Shown: positions 33,321-42,756 of the stretch, in pieces
How positions within the stretch are numbered: the first letter of the stretch is position 1
How the letters are laid out: every line of letters starts with the position of its first letter
Source: Phycisphaeraceae bacterium
GTDB taxonomy: Bacteria; Planctomycetota; Phycisphaerae; Phycisphaerales; UBA1924
Reading direction: 5' to 3'
DNA: 64,000 nucleotides
NCBI GenBank assembly: GCA_019636625.1
Contig: JAHBXE010000014.1
Location: 1-64,000, forward strand
Made by a program: the position numbers and the translations under genes
Notes under the pieces: generated by a model
Database searches by the model: none
What the model saw: only the letters and a program-made list of their open reading frames with translations
What the model was told of the DNA's origin: nothing

Positions 33321-33932
33321 ATGCCGTCCAGCAACCCCTCCATCGTCCTCATCGGCGGTCCCAACGGCGCGGGAAAGACCACCATCTCCCGCGCCGTCAT
33401 CTCCGAAACGCTCGGCATCGCCGAGTTCGTCAACGCCGATGTGATCGCCCAAGGCCTTTCCGGCTTCGCTCCTGAACGGGCCGCCCTGGCCGCAGGCCGG
33501 ATCATGCTCACGCGCCTCAAAGAACTCGCCGCGGCTCGTACCAGCTTCGCCTTCGAGAGCACTCTCGCGAGCCGTACCTTGGCGCCATGGTTTGCTTCAT
33601 TGATCGAGTCCGGTTACGAGTTGCTGTTGATTTACGTCTGGCTTCGCTCACCCGACGTGGCGATGCACCGTGTATGCCGTCGCGTTTCTGAAGGTGGACA
33701 CTCGGTGCCACCGGATGTGATTCGTCGCCGGTACTTCCGCAGTGTGGCAAACTTCGTTCATCTGTACCTTCCGCTCGCGACTCGCTGGCAGGTCTACGAT
33801 AACTCCACTGTTGGAAGCCCGGAGTTGATCGCTTCCCGACGCGCCGGAGAGAGCCCGCTGATTGTCAACGTCCGGACCTGGAATCGGATTCTGAGGATCG
33901 CCGATGCCCAAAGCAAAGAGACCGATCGGTGA
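33321..33932 (+). CDS. Zeta-toxin-like P-loop kinase
   Basis: A 203-residue protein with Walker A GGPNGAGKTT (IVLIGGPNGAGKTTISRAV), NADVIAQGLSGFAPE, and FAFESTLASRTLAPW, the stretch in which zeta kinases place substrate-binding residues. YVWLRSPDVAMHRVCRRVSEGGHSVPPDVIRRRY fits the C-terminal lid. Zeta toxins phosphorylate UDP-N-acetylglucosamine, but many chromosomal relatives are uncharacterised. The ATG at 33321 is preferred; an upstream in-frame start adds only a non-conserved leader. The gene overlaps the next small gene by 29 bases. The base composition is slightly less GC-rich than that of the neighbours, which may hint at transfer. Confidence 0.83.
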   Translation: MPSSNPSIVLIGGPNGAGKTTISRAVISETLGIAEFVNADVIAQGLSGFAPERAALAAGRIMLTRLKELAAARTSFAFESTLASRTLAPWFASLIESGYELLLIYVWLRSPDVAMHRVCRRVSEGGHSVPPDVIRRRYFRSVANFVHLYLPLATRWQVYDNSTVGSPELIASRRAGESPLIVNVRTWNRILRIADAQSKETDR

Positions 33933-34056
33933 GACCTTTGACGACGGCTCGTCGGTAGAAGACGCCGTCAAGCGTGCTGTTCGCGACGCGATCAAGAAGC
34001 GCCAACCCCTGCGAAAGACGACCACGAAGGCCCGCTCCAAACGCCGCGCCGCCTGA
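33904..34056 (+). CDS. Small basic protein paired with the zeta-like kinase (possible antitoxin)
   Basis: A 50-residue frame beginning MPKAKRPIGETFDDGSSVED, with a helix AVKRAVRDAIKKR and a very basic tail (RSKRRAA). It overlaps the end of the zeta-like gene by 29 bases, so it is translationally coupled. Similar short proteins sit next to zeta-like kinases in other bacteria, and one would expect a neutralising or regulatory role, but classic epsilon antitoxins are longer and lie upstream. Function is inferred from position only. Confidence 0.6.
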   Translation: MPKAKRPIGETFDDGSSVEDAVKRAVRDAIKKRQPLRKTTTKARSKRRAA

Positions 34057-34075
34057 CCCCGCGCCGAACCCTCCG

Positions 34076-35770
34076 ATGACCACCGACGGGGCCACTCCGG
34101 TGCCCGCGCTATCGTCCATCCCCCGCATGCCTCCCGACCCCATCCAATCCCGCCGGACCTTCGCCATCATCTCCCACCCGGACGCGGGCAAGACCACGCT
34201 CACGGAAAAACTCCTCCTGTACGGCGGCGCCATCGCCCTGGCCGGTTCCGTCACCGCCCGCAAGGACCAGCGCGCCACCGCCAGCGACTGGATGGAACTC
34301 GAGAAGCAGCGCGGCATCTCCATCAGTTCCACCCTGCTCCAGTTCGAGTACGGCGGTTACCGGATCAACCTCCTCGACACCCCCGGCCACAAGGATTTTT
34401 CCGAGGACACCTACCGCGTCCTCACCGCTGTGGATGCCGCGGTCATGGTCATCGATGCGGGCAAGGGCGTCGAGTCCCAGACCCGCAAACTCTTCGAAGT
34501 CTGCCGACGGCGCGGCGTGCCCATCTTCACCTTCATGAACAAGTGCGACCGCCCCACGCGGCCGCCCCTCGACCTCATCGATGAACTCGAGAAGGTCCTC
34601 GGCATCGGCGCCTTCCCCGTCAACTGGCCCATCGGCACCGGGCCGCAGTTCCGCGGCGTGTACCACCGCCTGTCCCGGCGCATGCATCTCTTCGAGCGCA
34701 CCTCCGCCGGCGCGTTTGTCGCGCCGGAGCAGGTCGGAGGCATTGACGATCCGGCGCTCCTGGCTCGTCTCGAAGCGCCGGAGCACGCCGAGGCCCTCGA
34801 CGAGGTCCGCATGCTCGATTCCACGGGCGGCCCGGGCGCGGCCTTCGACCCCGCCGCCGTGCTGGCCGGACAGGTCACGCCCGTGTTCTTCGGCAGCGCG
34901 ATGAACAACTTCGGCGTTCAACTCCTGCTCGACAGCTTTCTCGAGTTCTCCAGCCCGCCCACACCCCGCCAGTCCGCGGCGGGGGAGATCCGCCCCGACG
35001 ACCCCCGCTTCAGCGGCTTCATCTTCAAGATCCAGGCGAACATGGACCCCCGCCACCGGGACCGAATAGCCTTTCTCCGCGTCGTCTCGGGCACGTTCGA
35101 ACGCGACATGTTCGTCGTCCACGCCCAGAGCGGCAAGCGCGTCCGCCTCGGCAACGCCGCCAAACTCTTCGGCAACCAGCGCGAGACGGTGGACACCGCC
35201 GTGGCGGGGGATGTCGTCGGCCTCGTCGGCAACGATCTCTTCGGCATCGGCGACACGCTGACCGATGACCGCACGATCGTCTTCGACGAGATCCCCGAGT
35301 TCACGCCCGAGTGCTTCGCCCAACTCCACAACCCCCAGCCCGGGAACTACAAGCGATTCAACCTCGGTCTCGAACAACTCATCCGCGAGGGCGTTGTCCG
35401 TCGCTTTGAGCCGGTCGGGGGCACGCAGAAGGTCGCCCTTCTTGCCGCCGTCGGCCCGCTTCAGTTCGAGGTTCTCGTCCATCGACTCCTCAACGAGTAC
35501 GGCGCGGAGTCGCGACTCGAACCCGCCGCGTGGACCATCGCACGCTGGTGGCGGTACAAGGGGCAGGCGACCCCACAGCTCGCTGACCTCGAAACCATCG
35601 AGCTTCCTGATACCCCCGACGGCTCCCGGCTCGTCTTTGACGATCGCGGGCGGGCCATGGCTCTTTTCAGCGACCAATGGCCCCTCCGCTTCTTCGGCGA
35701 CCGCAACCCCACTGTGGAACTCTCGCCCATCCCCTTTGACCGGGTGAAGGCCATCGCGGCCACACCGTGA
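34076..35770 (+). CDS. prfC: Peptide chain release factor 3
   Basis: A 564-residue translational GTPase. P-loop AIISHPDAGKTTLTEKLLLYGGAI, switch I ASDWMELEKQRGISISSTLLQFEY, DTPGHKDFSEDTYRVL (G3), MNKCDRP (G4), domain II with FKIQANMDPRHRDRIAFLRVVSG, and the RF3-specific C-terminal domain ending in DRNPTVELSP. RF3 recycles RF1/RF2 after termination. Two starts are possible: ATG 34076, and ATG 34127 (MPPDPIQSRRTFAIISHP), which aligns better with the E. coli N-terminus. Neither has a ribosome site. The gene follows the 50-residue protein by 19 bases. Confidence 0.94.
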   Translation: MTTDGATPVPALSSIPRMPPDPIQSRRTFAIISHPDAGKTTLTEKLLLYGGAIALAGSVTARKDQRATASDWMELEKQRGISISSTLLQFEYGGYRINLLDTPGHKDFSEDTYRVLTAVDAAVMVIDAGKGVESQTRKLFEVCRRRGVPIFTFMNKCDRPTRPPLDLIDELEKVLGIGAFPVNWPIGTGPQFRGVYHRLSRRMHLFERTSAGAFVAPEQVGGIDDPALLARLEAPEHAEALDEVRMLDSTGGPGAAFDPAAVLAGQVTPVFFGSAMNNFGVQLLLDSFLEFSSPPTPRQSAAGEIRPDDPRFSGFIFKIQANMDPRHRDRIAFLRVVSGTFERDMFVVHAQSGKRVRLGNAAKLFGNQRETVDTAVAGDVVGLVGNDLFGIGDTLTDDRTIVFDEIPEFTPECFAQLHNPQPGNYKRFNLGLEQLIREGVVRRFEPVGGTQKVALLAAVGPLQFEVLVHRLLNEYGAESRLEPAAWTIARWWRYKGQATPQLADLETIELPDTPDGSRLVFDDRGRAMALFSDQWPLRFFGDRNPTVELSPIPFDRVKAIAATP

Positions 35771-35833
35771 CGGACGGCTGCCGGAACGCCTCCGGGTCCG
35801 TGCTTGGTCCAGGACAATCCGGACCGCGATACT

Positions 35834-35847
35834 GGATATGTATATCC
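35834..35847 (+). promoter_or_regulatory. Palindrome upstream of the DUF2061 gene
   Basis: GGATAT-GT-ATATCC is a perfect palindrome ending 7 bases before the ATG at 35855, in an AT-rich spot within GC-rich DNA. It could be an operator. No clear -35/-10 pair was placed with confidence. Confidence 0.35.
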
Positions 35848-35854
35848 TGTATTC

Positions 35855-36094
35855 ATGTCTTCGCGCCGGCGTCACTTGGCCAAGGCGGTCAGTTACCGCC
35901 TGTTCGGGACGGTGGGCACGGCCGCCGCGGCGTATGTGGTCACGGGCAACATGGAGATCGGGGCCACGATCGGCGTGCTGGACTCGGCGATCAAGATCGG
36001 GCTGTACTACATGCACGAGCGGGCGTGGCATCGGATTGCATGGGGTGAGTCGCGTCGGGACGGTGCGGGAACGCCACGTTCGGCGGGCCGTTGA
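35855..36094 (+). CDS. DUF2061 family small membrane protein
   Basis: A 79-residue protein matching DUF2061: RRRHLAKAVSYRLFGTVGTAAAAYVVTGNMEIGATIGVLDSAIKIGLYYMHERAWHRIAWG. The conserved basic opening, two hydrophobic segments and the YYMHERAW block are all present. The family consists of small predicted inner-membrane proteins, sometimes fused to sulfate-assimilation genes; their function is not known. The ATG at 35855 fits the family start. The last 11 residues are non-conserved. Confidence 0.85.
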   Translation: MSSRRRHLAKAVSYRLFGTVGTAAAAYVVTGNMEIGATIGVLDSAIKIGLYYMHERAWHRIAWGESRRDGAGTPRSAGR

Positions 36095-36190
36095 GTTTCG
36101 TGCGGGGGCGGTGCTGCATGCGGTCTGATTCACGCTGGGGCCGTTGGGCGGATGCCCTCGGGCGGCGTGGTGCTCCCCCTACGCTCCCGC

Positions 36191-38119
36191 ATGACTCCGA
36201 TCGTCGGCATCGACCTGGGCACCACCAACTCCCTTGTCGCCATCTGTGATGACAAGGGCCCCCGGATCATTCCGGACGCTCAGGGTCGCCCGCTTCTGCC
36301 GAGCGTTGTTCGCTACGAGGTTCGGGGTGAACGGGAGGTGGCTGTTGCTCGCGGGTACGAGGCCCGCGCGCACGCCCCGGACGATCCCGCGAACACGATT
36401 TCCAGCGTCAAGCGGCTGATGGGTCGCTCCGTCGCGGACGCCGCTCCGGACCTTCCCTTCCTTTCCTACTCCGTCGTGGCCGGCGATCACAACACCGCCC
36501 GCGTGGCGCTCCGACGTGGCGGGTCGCCCGAGGCCGAGCCGGTTGTGCTCTCACCGCAGGAAGTCTCCGCCGAGATCCTCCGGGCGCTCCGCGAGCAGGC
36601 TTCGCGTGCGCTGGGGACGGAGGTCACCAAGGCCGTCATCACGGTCCCGGCTTACTTCGACGATGCGCAGCGCCAGGCCACCCGCGATGCGGGACGCATC
36701 GCGGGGCTCGAAGTGGTGCGGATCGTGCCCGAGCCGACCGCCGCGGCACTGGCCTATGGCCTTGGCCTCAAGGCCGCGGCTGCCCAACGCCCCCCAGGTT
36801 CAACCCCCTCCCCCCCCTCCACCCCCTCCACCATCGCCGTGTTCGATCTCGGCGGCGGCACCTTCGACATTTCGATTCTCAAGTTGACCGGGGGTGACAC
36901 GGACATATTCCAGGTCCTCGCGACGGCCGGAGACACCCACCTGGGCGGGGACGATGTTGACAACCTGGTCGTGAACCTGCTCCTCTCCGATCCGGGCCTC
37001 TCGCATCGGCGCGGAACGTTGACTCCAGCGGAGCTGTCCGGGCTCAAACTCGCCGCGGAGCGGGCCAAGTGCGAACTCTCGGAGCGCGAGCAGACGGCGA
37101 TCGACCTGCCGTCGGGACCTACCCGGACGCTCACGCGTGCGGAGCTGGAATCCCTCATTACGCCGTGGGTTGACCGGGCGCTTGACATCTGCGGGCGTGC
37201 GCTGCGCGATGCCGCGCGTCAACTCGACATCACCCCCGAGGCCCTGAAGGACACGCTGGACGCGGTGATCATGGTCGGCGGTTCGACCCGGATCCCGCTC
37301 ATCCGGCGGCGTGTCGGCGAGTTCTTCGGTCGGGCGCCGTACACCGCGCTGGACCCGGACCAGGTCGTCGCCCTGGGCGCGGCCGTCCAGGCCGGGATCC
37401 TCTCGGGCACGGTCAAGGGCGCCCTGCTGCTGGATGTCATCCCCCTCTCGCTGGGCATCGAGACGGCGGGGGGCGCCGTCGCCAAGATCATCTTCCGCAA
37501 CTCCACCGTCCCGGCCCGTGCCACGGAAATGTTTTCCACCAGCGTCGACGGCCAGACTTCCATCAAACTCCACATCCTCCAGGGCGAGCGGGAGATGGTC
37601 GAGGACTGCCGCTCCCTCGGCACGTTCCACCTGCGGGGCCTGCCCCCCATGCCCGCGGGCATCCCGCAGGTCGAGGTGGAGTTCCTCGTGGACGCCAACG
37701 GCGTTCTCAACGTCTCCGCCCACGAGCGGCGCTCGGGTCGCCGCGCCCAACTGCAGGTCATCCCCAACCACGGCCTCACGCGGGAGGAAGTCGCCCGCAT
37801 GGAGGCCGACTCTCTCACGCACGCGCGCGACGACATGACGCGGCACCGGATCGCTGACCTGATTGTCAACAGCAAACTCGACATCAAGTGGATCGGAGAG
37901 CGCCTGGCGAAGTACGAATCCAAACTTGACCCGGACTACGCGGCGGACCTGAAAGCTCAGCTTGCCGCGCTCAGGTCCCGGATCGAGTCCGCTGAACGGG
38001 ACTGGAAGTCCGTCGATCCCGACGAGTTCTACCGTGCCAAGAACGCCCTGGATCAGTCCAGCATCCGGCTGCAGGAAGTGGGGATTTCGGAGTCGCTCCG
38101 AAACCGGCCCGGCGCGTGA
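36191..38119 (+). CDS. Hsp70 family chaperone (DnaK/HscA-like)
   Basis: A 642-residue Hsp70. The nucleotide-binding domain shows [13 protein letters not shown], the phosphate-2 motif [14 protein letters not shown], and the adenosine motif [19 protein letters not shown]; the connector is [16 protein letters not shown], followed by a substrate-binding domain and a shorter helical lid. A Pro/Ser-rich insert ([13 protein letters not shown]) sits before the phosphate-2 motif, which is unusual. Absence of the acidic C-terminal tail of DnaK and lack of dnaJ/grpE nearby suggest a secondary Hsp70, closer to HscA. No iron-sulfur operon adjoins, so the client is unknown. The ATG at 36191 is set by the conserved [10 protein letters not shown] start. 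Confidence 0.9.
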   Translation: MTPIVGIDLGTTNSLVAICDDKGPRIIPDAQGRPLLPSVVRYEVRGEREVAVARGYEARAHAPDDPANTISSVKRLMGRSVADAAPDLPFLSYSVVAGDHNTARVALRRGGSPEAEPVVLSPQEVSAEILRALREQASRALGTEVTKAVITVPAYFDDAQRQATRDAGRIAGLEVVRIVPEPTAAALAYGLGLKAAAAQRPPGSTPSPPSTPSTIAVFDLGGGTFDISILKLTGGDTDIFQVLATAGDTHLGGDDVDNLVVNLLLSDPGLSHRRGTLTPAELSGLKLAAERAKCELSEREQTAIDLPSGPTRTLTRAELESLITPWVDRALDICGRALRDAARQLDITPEALKDTLDAVIMVGGSTRIPLIRRRVGEFFGRAPYTALDPDQVVALGAAVQAGILSGTVKGALLLDVIPLSLGIETAGGAVAKIIFRNSTVPARATEMFSTSVDGQTSIKLHILQGEREMVEDCRSLGTFHLRGLPPMPAGIPQVEVEFLVDANGVLNVSAHERRSGRRAQLQVIPNHGLTREEVARMEADSLTHARDDMTRHRIADLIVNSKLDIKWIGERLAKYESKLDPDYAADLKAQLAALRSRIESAERDWKSVDPDEFYRAKNALDQSSIRLQEVGISESLRNRPGA

Positions 38120-38232
38120 GCGATGGGTCAAAGGGCGGGCAGGCTCCCGGATGCCGGCCCGTCGCTCATGTGACGGGCTCGTCGGGGCGGCCCGCTTGTG
38201 ATCGGCCGCATCGCACCGTACCTTGCTCGCAC

Positions 38233-39564
38233 ATGACCGCCCCCGCCAAGAGCCCCCGTCTCGCCCTCCACTGGAAGATCCTCATCGGTCTTGCGCTCGG
38301 CATCGCCGTGGGACTTGTCGTGAAACACTTCCACGCCCGGCTCTGGGCCGCCGCGCCCGAGGGATCGACCCTCGCGTCGGTCTACTCCTTTGCCGAGCAA
38401 CTGACGCGGCTCATCGGCCAACTCTTTACCCGGTCGCTCCAGTTCATCGCGGTGCCCATCATCCTCTTTGCCCTGATTCACGCGATCGGCTCGCTGGGCG
38501 ACTTCAAGAAGCTCGGGCGCCTGGGGGGCAAGACCGTCGGACTCTTCTTCATCACCGCCTTCATCGCCGTCGCCATCGGTCTCACGCTTGTCAATCTCAT
38601 CCAGCCCGGCGGTTCGCGGTTCATCTCCAACGAGGCCCGAACGGCGATCATCGAGAAAATCCCCGGCGAGATCGAACGGGCCAATCAACTCGCCGGCACG
38701 GCCAAGTCCACCAACCCCTGGCACCTCATCCGCGACATCATCCCCACCAACCCCTTCGACGCCCTGTCCCGCGGCGACATGCTGCAGGTGGTCTTCCTCG
38801 CGTTCATGGTCGGGCTGGCGCTCAACGTGGTGCCCCCGATCCGTTCCCGCCCCATCCTCGAACTCGCCGAGTCGATCACCGAGGTCTTCACCACGATCGT
38901 TCGGTGGATCATCCGCTGCGCGCCCGTGGGCGTCTTCTGCCTGATCGCCCCGATCGTCGCGACGCTGGGCTTCGACATCATCCTGTCCCTGGGCGCCTAT
39001 TGCGTCACCATCCTGCTCGGCCTGGCGATGATCCAGCTCCTGGTGTACCCCTCGGTGGTCCGGCTGTTCTCGCCGATCCCGGTCGGCCGTTTCTTCCGTG
39101 GCATCGCGCAGGTGCAGATGGTCGCCTTCAGCAGCAGTTCCTCCGCCGCGACTCTGCCCGTCACCATCGCGAACGTGCGTGACAAGCTCGGTGTGCCGCC
39201 GGACATCACGAGTTTCGTGTGTGCGCTGGGCGTGAAGATCAACATGGACGGCACGGCGATGATGCAGGGCGTCGCGACGGTGTTCCTCGCGCAGTTCTAC
39301 TCGATCGACCTGTCGCTGACGCAGCAGGCGACGATCGTCCTGACCGCCGTGGTCGCGGCCATCGGCTCGCCCGGTATTCCCTCCGGCGGGATGGTCATGC
39401 TCGTGATCGTGCTCTCGACCTACGGCATCCCCGCCCAGGGCATCGCGATGATCCTCGCCGTGGATCGGGTCCTGGACATGTGCCGCACGATCGTGAACGT
39501 GACGGGGGATGCGGCGGTTGCCGTCGCTGTGGCGGGGAGCGAGAAGCAGTTGATGAAGGTGTGA
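38233..39564 (+). CDS. Dicarboxylate/amino acid:cation symporter (DAACS family)
   Basis: A 443-residue transporter of the GltP/GltPh family. Eight or so membrane segments begin with LHWKILIGLALGIAVGLVV. Family motifs are the serine-rich hairpin SSSSSAATLPVTIANV (HP1), NMDGTAMMQGVATVFLAQ (TM7) and GIPSGGMVMLVIVL (HP2), then DRVLDMCRTIVNVTGD with the substrate- and cation-binding Asp and Asn. It takes up glutamate, aspartate or C4-dicarboxylates with Na+ or H+. The central loop (about residues 135-180) is longer than in GltPh. The ATG at 38233 gives the standard N-terminus; the open frame upstream to 38116 overlaps the Hsp70 end and is discounted. Confidence 0.95.
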   Translation: MTAPAKSPRLALHWKILIGLALGIAVGLVVKHFHARLWAAAPEGSTLASVYSFAEQLTRLIGQLFTRSLQFIAVPIILFALIHAIGSLGDFKKLGRLGGKTVGLFFITAFIAVAIGLTLVNLIQPGGSRFISNEARTAIIEKIPGEIERANQLAGTAKSTNPWHLIRDIIPTNPFDALSRGDMLQVVFLAFMVGLALNVVPPIRSRPILELAESITEVFTTIVRWIIRCAPVGVFCLIAPIVATLGFDIILSLGAYCVTILLGLAMIQLLVYPSVVRLFSPIPVGRFFRGIAQVQMVAFSSSSSAATLPVTIANVRDKLGVPPDITSFVCALGVKINMDGTAMMQGVATVFLAQFYSIDLSLTQQATIVLTAVVAAIGSPGIPSGGMVMLVIVLSTYGIPAQGIAMILAVDRVLDMCRTIVNVTGDAAVAVAVAGSEKQLMKV

Positions 39565-39685
39565 CTCGGCGCGGGAAACACGGCTGGACGAGGGCGTGTT
39601 GCGTGACCACCGTCGCGCCGACCGAGTCCAGATCGGGGCTATGGCTCCGGTTGCGATGAATCCTTACAAAATCCAATCAAACAAC

Positions 39686-39713
39686 TTGACCGCCGCGAAT
39701 ATCCTAGTAAACT
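39686..39713 (+). promoter_or_regulatory. Candidate promoter of the DinB-like gene
   Basis: TTGACC (39686-39691) and TAAACT (39708-39713) are 16 bases apart in an unusually AT-rich stretch (39655-39750). The ATG of the gene at 39755 has AAGGAG 6 bases upstream, one of the clearest ribosome sites in the window. Confidence 0.4.
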
Positions 39714-39754
39714 ACAAACCATTACCCTATCAAACATCGTACAAAGGAGCGAGC

Positions 39755-40240
39755 ATGCAGGCGAAATCAGAAGTGCAGACCGGGCGCGATTTGATTGTGA
39801 AGTGGTGGAACGAGGCGTGGGATGAAGGACTGTGGGCGGCGTCGTGGAAGAAGTCGCTGGAGGGCCTGACGGCGGCGCAGGCGGCGTGGGCGCCGGCTTC
39901 TCCCGTGGGGGTTCGTGGGCCGCGGCATTCGATCTGGCAGATCGTGCTGCACATGGTGTTCTGGCGGGAGAACTGGCTGGCGCGATTGGATGGCGGCGCT
40001 CGGCCTTCGGACGAAGAAACGGCGGACCTGAACTTCCCGGCGGTGACGGACATTTCAGAGGCGGCGTGGGCCGCGGCGAGGCGGAAGTTCGAGGACTCCC
40101 AGCGGCGCATCGCGGCGGCTTTGAAGGAGCGTGGCGCCGAGGCGGGGCCGATGATGTACTTCCTCCCCCACGACTGTTACCACTTCGGGCAGATCAACTA
40201 CCTGCGCGCGATGCAGGGCGTGGCCTCGGCGGAGGGGTAG
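39755..40240 (+). CDS. DinB-like damage-inducible family protein
   Basis: A 161-residue four-helix-bundle protein of the DinB/YfiT-like superfamily. Likely metal-binding histidines are in IWQIVLHMVFWRENW and FLPHDCYHFGQINYLR, the usual H...H-x3-H spacing. Members are often thiol-dependent transferases or of unknown role, and are induced by damage in Bacillus. The start at 39755 has a strong AAGGAG and an AT-rich promoter candidate upstream. It is convergent with the propeller lipoprotein gene 29 bases away. Confidence 0.85.
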   Translation: MQAKSEVQTGRDLIVKWWNEAWDEGLWAASWKKSLEGLTAAQAAWAPASPVGVRGPRHSIWQIVLHMVFWRENWLARLDGGARPSDEETADLNFPAVTDISEAAWAAARRKFEDSQRRIAAALKERGAEAGPMMYFLPHDCYHFGQINYLRAMQGVASAEG

Positions 40241-40269
40241 CCGTGGATTCCCGGCGGCGTGAAACACGA

Positions 40270-42648
40270 TCACGTGCACCCTGAGGCGAACTTGTTCAGG
40301 AAGCACTGGAAGTCGTTGGCGGTGAGCGTGGGGTTTCCGGTGGAGCCGTCGCAGTTCGCGTAGGGGTCGCCCGCGGCGAACTTGTTCAGGAAGCACTGGA
40401 AGTCGTTGGCGGTGAGCAGGGGTGCGCCCGTGCTCTCATCGCAGTTGGCGTAGCACGCGAGGGGGGGCGTGGGCAGGATGGTGCGCCAGACGCCGCGCCC
40501 GTAGGTACCGGCGGTGAGGGTGTTGTTGGTGCGATCGATGGCGAGGTCGCCGATGTTGACGTTGGGAAGGTCGGCGCCGTCCTTCACCCAGGTGGCGCCG
40601 TGGTTGGTGGAGTGGTAGACGCCGGCGCCGGAGCCGACCCAGAGGTGAGGCGGGTTGAAGCGCCAATCGACTTCGAGGGCGGTGACGCGGACACCGGAGG
40701 GGAGCGTGCCCGTGACACTGGACCAGTTCACGCCGGCGTTGGTCGTGCGCAGGATGCGGTTGCCGGAGGAGTTCGAGTAGGACACGTAGGCCGTGTTCGG
40801 ATCGGTCGGGCTGATCATGATGTCGCTGATGCCGCCGGAGGGGAGGCCGGTGGAGCGGTTGTTCCACTGCGAAGCATCGGTGGTGACGTAGACAGCGCCG
40901 TTGGAACTTCCCGTGTAGATGGCGTTGGGGAAGCCCTGGGCGACGGCGATCGCGTTGAGCGTGCCCCCGTTGCCGACCTCGCTGGTGCTGATCGCGGTCC
41001 AGGTCGAGGTGGTGTCCGCGGCGGTGTTCCGCCAGACGCGGTTGGTCCCGCCCAGGAGCGTGCGCGCGTTGTTGGGATCGGCGATGAGGGGCGCGATGAA
41101 GTTCCGGGGATCGCTGGACCAGGACCCGGAGATGTTCGACGTGCTGCTGCCCGGGCGGTAGCGGTACACGGCGAGGTAGACGTACGTGAGGTAGCGGCGG
41201 AGGGGATCGTTGCGGTCGTAGGCACAGAAACCGCCGTCTCCGGAGAGGATCTGCGGCCAGGCGTCGCTGGCGGTCGTTCGGGTGATGGTGCCGTTGTCCT
41301 GTGTGCCGCCGACGAGCTGATTAGGGTCGGTCGGGTGAAGCGCGACGTTGTAGATCTGCACGGCGTTGAGCGTGGCGTTGCAGTTGATCCAGCTTCCGCC
41401 GGCGTTGGTGGACTTCCACACGCCGCCATCGTTGCCGACCCAGAGCACGTTGCCGGGGCCGAAGGCGATGCACTGCTGGTCGGGGTGGACCTGCGTGCCG
41501 GCGATGACGGTGATGTCGGTCCAAGTATCGCCGCCGTTGGTGGTCTTGATGACGCCCGCGGGGGCATAGGACGGGAAAACCCCGCCGGCGTACACGATGT
41601 TCTCGTTGGCCGGGTCGATGCCGAGGAAGACGTCGTACCAGCCCTGGGGCGAGGGGTAGTTGGGCGTGTTGGTCATTGGTGTCCAGTTTGTCCCGCCGTC
41701 GGTCGTCTTGTAGTGGCCCAGCAGCCCGTTGTTGCCGGCGACGAAGCAGGCATGGAGGACCTGCGGGTTGGACTTCGAAATGGCCAGCACGATGCGGTTC
41801 ACGCCGGAGGTGGGAAGGCCGGAAGTGAGTTTGGTCGGGGAAGGACCGCCCGTGGTGGAGCGGTAGATGCCGTCGCCGTGGCGTGCGATGAAGACATTCT
41901 GGGGGTTGACCGGGTCGAGGGCCAGGTCGGAGCAGGCGCCGGAGAGGATGGTGGACCAGGAGGAGCCACCGTTGGTGCTGCGGTGATAGCCGGAGCCGCC
42001 GGTGACGTGGATGATCTGCGAGTTCGTCGGATGGACGATGATCTTGCTGATGCGGGACCCGACTTGCGCGGTGGTGCCGATGCGGGTCCAGGTTGCTCCG
42101 GCGTCTGTCGAGCGGAACAGACCGTCGCCCGCGGACTGGGTGGTGTACTCCCCGGTTCCGGCGTAGATGGTGTTTGGGTTGCTGGGGTCGATGGCGAGGG
42201 CGCCGTGGTTCAGGACGGAAAGTTCATCGGTGATCGGTGTCCACGCCGCGCCCGCGTTCGTGGACTTCCACACCCCGCCGGAGGCCGAGGCGAGGTAGAC
42301 GATGTTGGGATCGGTGGGGTGTGGCGCGATGGAGACAACGCGGCCGCCGGCGTTGGCGTTGCCGCTCCAATACTCGCCGGTGATGGGGCGTGGGCCGAGG
42401 CCGGTCCAGACGCCGGGGCCGTCGGTCGGGGGCGGGGCGAGCATGTCGCGCGGGGACCAGCCGGGCACGGGTTCGCCGACGATCTTCCAATATCCCGGCG
42501 GGGGCGGGCCCATGCGTGGGCGGCGGCTGCGGAACTCGAAGTCGATGACCGGACGGGTCGGGCCGTCAAGATAGGTAATGGTGACGGGAGAATGAGCGCA
42601 CCCGGCGAGAGCAACCAGGAGGAGCAGGCTGGGAGTGGCTTTCTTCAT
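40270..42648 (-). CDS. Exported lipoprotein with sortilin/sialidase-like propeller and GC-type dockerin-like tail
   Basis: A 792-residue protein with a lipobox signal (LLLLVALAGC, cysteine at residue 17). Residues 95-700 contain many Asp-box-like blades such as GVWKSTNAGAAWTPI, GLFRSTDAGATWTRI and VIKTTNGGDTWTDI, as in sortilin/Vps10 and exo-alpha-sialidase-like propellers; probably two seven-bladed propellers in tandem. The C-terminal 65 residues hold two copies of YANCD-x-STG-x-P-x-LTANDFQCFLNKFA ending in GCT, the GC-type dockerin-like module. The protein would be at the cell surface. The 5' region upstream (42649-42756) shows no clear promoter. No enzymatic residues could be assigned. Confidence 0.87.
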   Translation of the reverse strand: MKKATPSLLLLVALAGCAHSPVTITYLDGPTRPVIDFEFRSRRPRMGPPPPGYWKIVGEPVPGWSPRDMLAPPPTDGPGVWTGLGPRPITGEYWSGNANAGGRVVSIAPHPTDPNIVYLASASGGVWKSTNAGAAWTPITDELSVLNHGALAIDPSNPNTIYAGTGEYTTQSAGDGLFRSTDAGATWTRIGTTAQVGSRISKIIVHPTNSQIIHVTGGSGYHRSTNGGSSWSTILSGACSDLALDPVNPQNVFIARHGDGIYRSTTGGPSPTKLTSGLPTSGVNRIVLAISKSNPQVLHACFVAGNNGLLGHYKTTDGGTNWTPMTNTPNYPSPQGWYDVFLGIDPANENIVYAGGVFPSYAPAGVIKTTNGGDTWTDITVIAGTQVHPDQQCIAFGPGNVLWVGNDGGVWKSTNAGGSWINCNATLNAVQIYNVALHPTDPNQLVGGTQDNGTITRTTASDAWPQILSGDGGFCAYDRNDPLRRYLTYVYLAVYRYRPGSSTSNISGSWSSDPRNFIAPLIADPNNARTLLGGTNRVWRNTAADTTSTWTAISTSEVGNGGTLNAIAVAQGFPNAIYTGSSNGAVYVTTDASQWNNRSTGLPSGGISDIMISPTDPNTAYVSYSNSSGNRILRTTNAGVNWSSVTGTLPSGVRVTALEVDWRFNPPHLWVGSGAGVYHSTNHGATWVKDGADLPNVNIGDLAIDRTNNTLTAGTYGRGVWRTILPTPPLACYANCDESTGAPLLTANDFQCFLNKFAAGDPYANCDGSTGNPTLTANDFQCFLNKFASGCT

Positions 42649-42756
42649 GGCGACCTCGTGTGGAAAGGCGAACCACCAAGGCCGCCGCTGGACCCAATGT
42701 ACAGCACATCGGAAAGAATGGAATCCGGATCTTTACGCAGAAAGTGGGCGAGCGGA

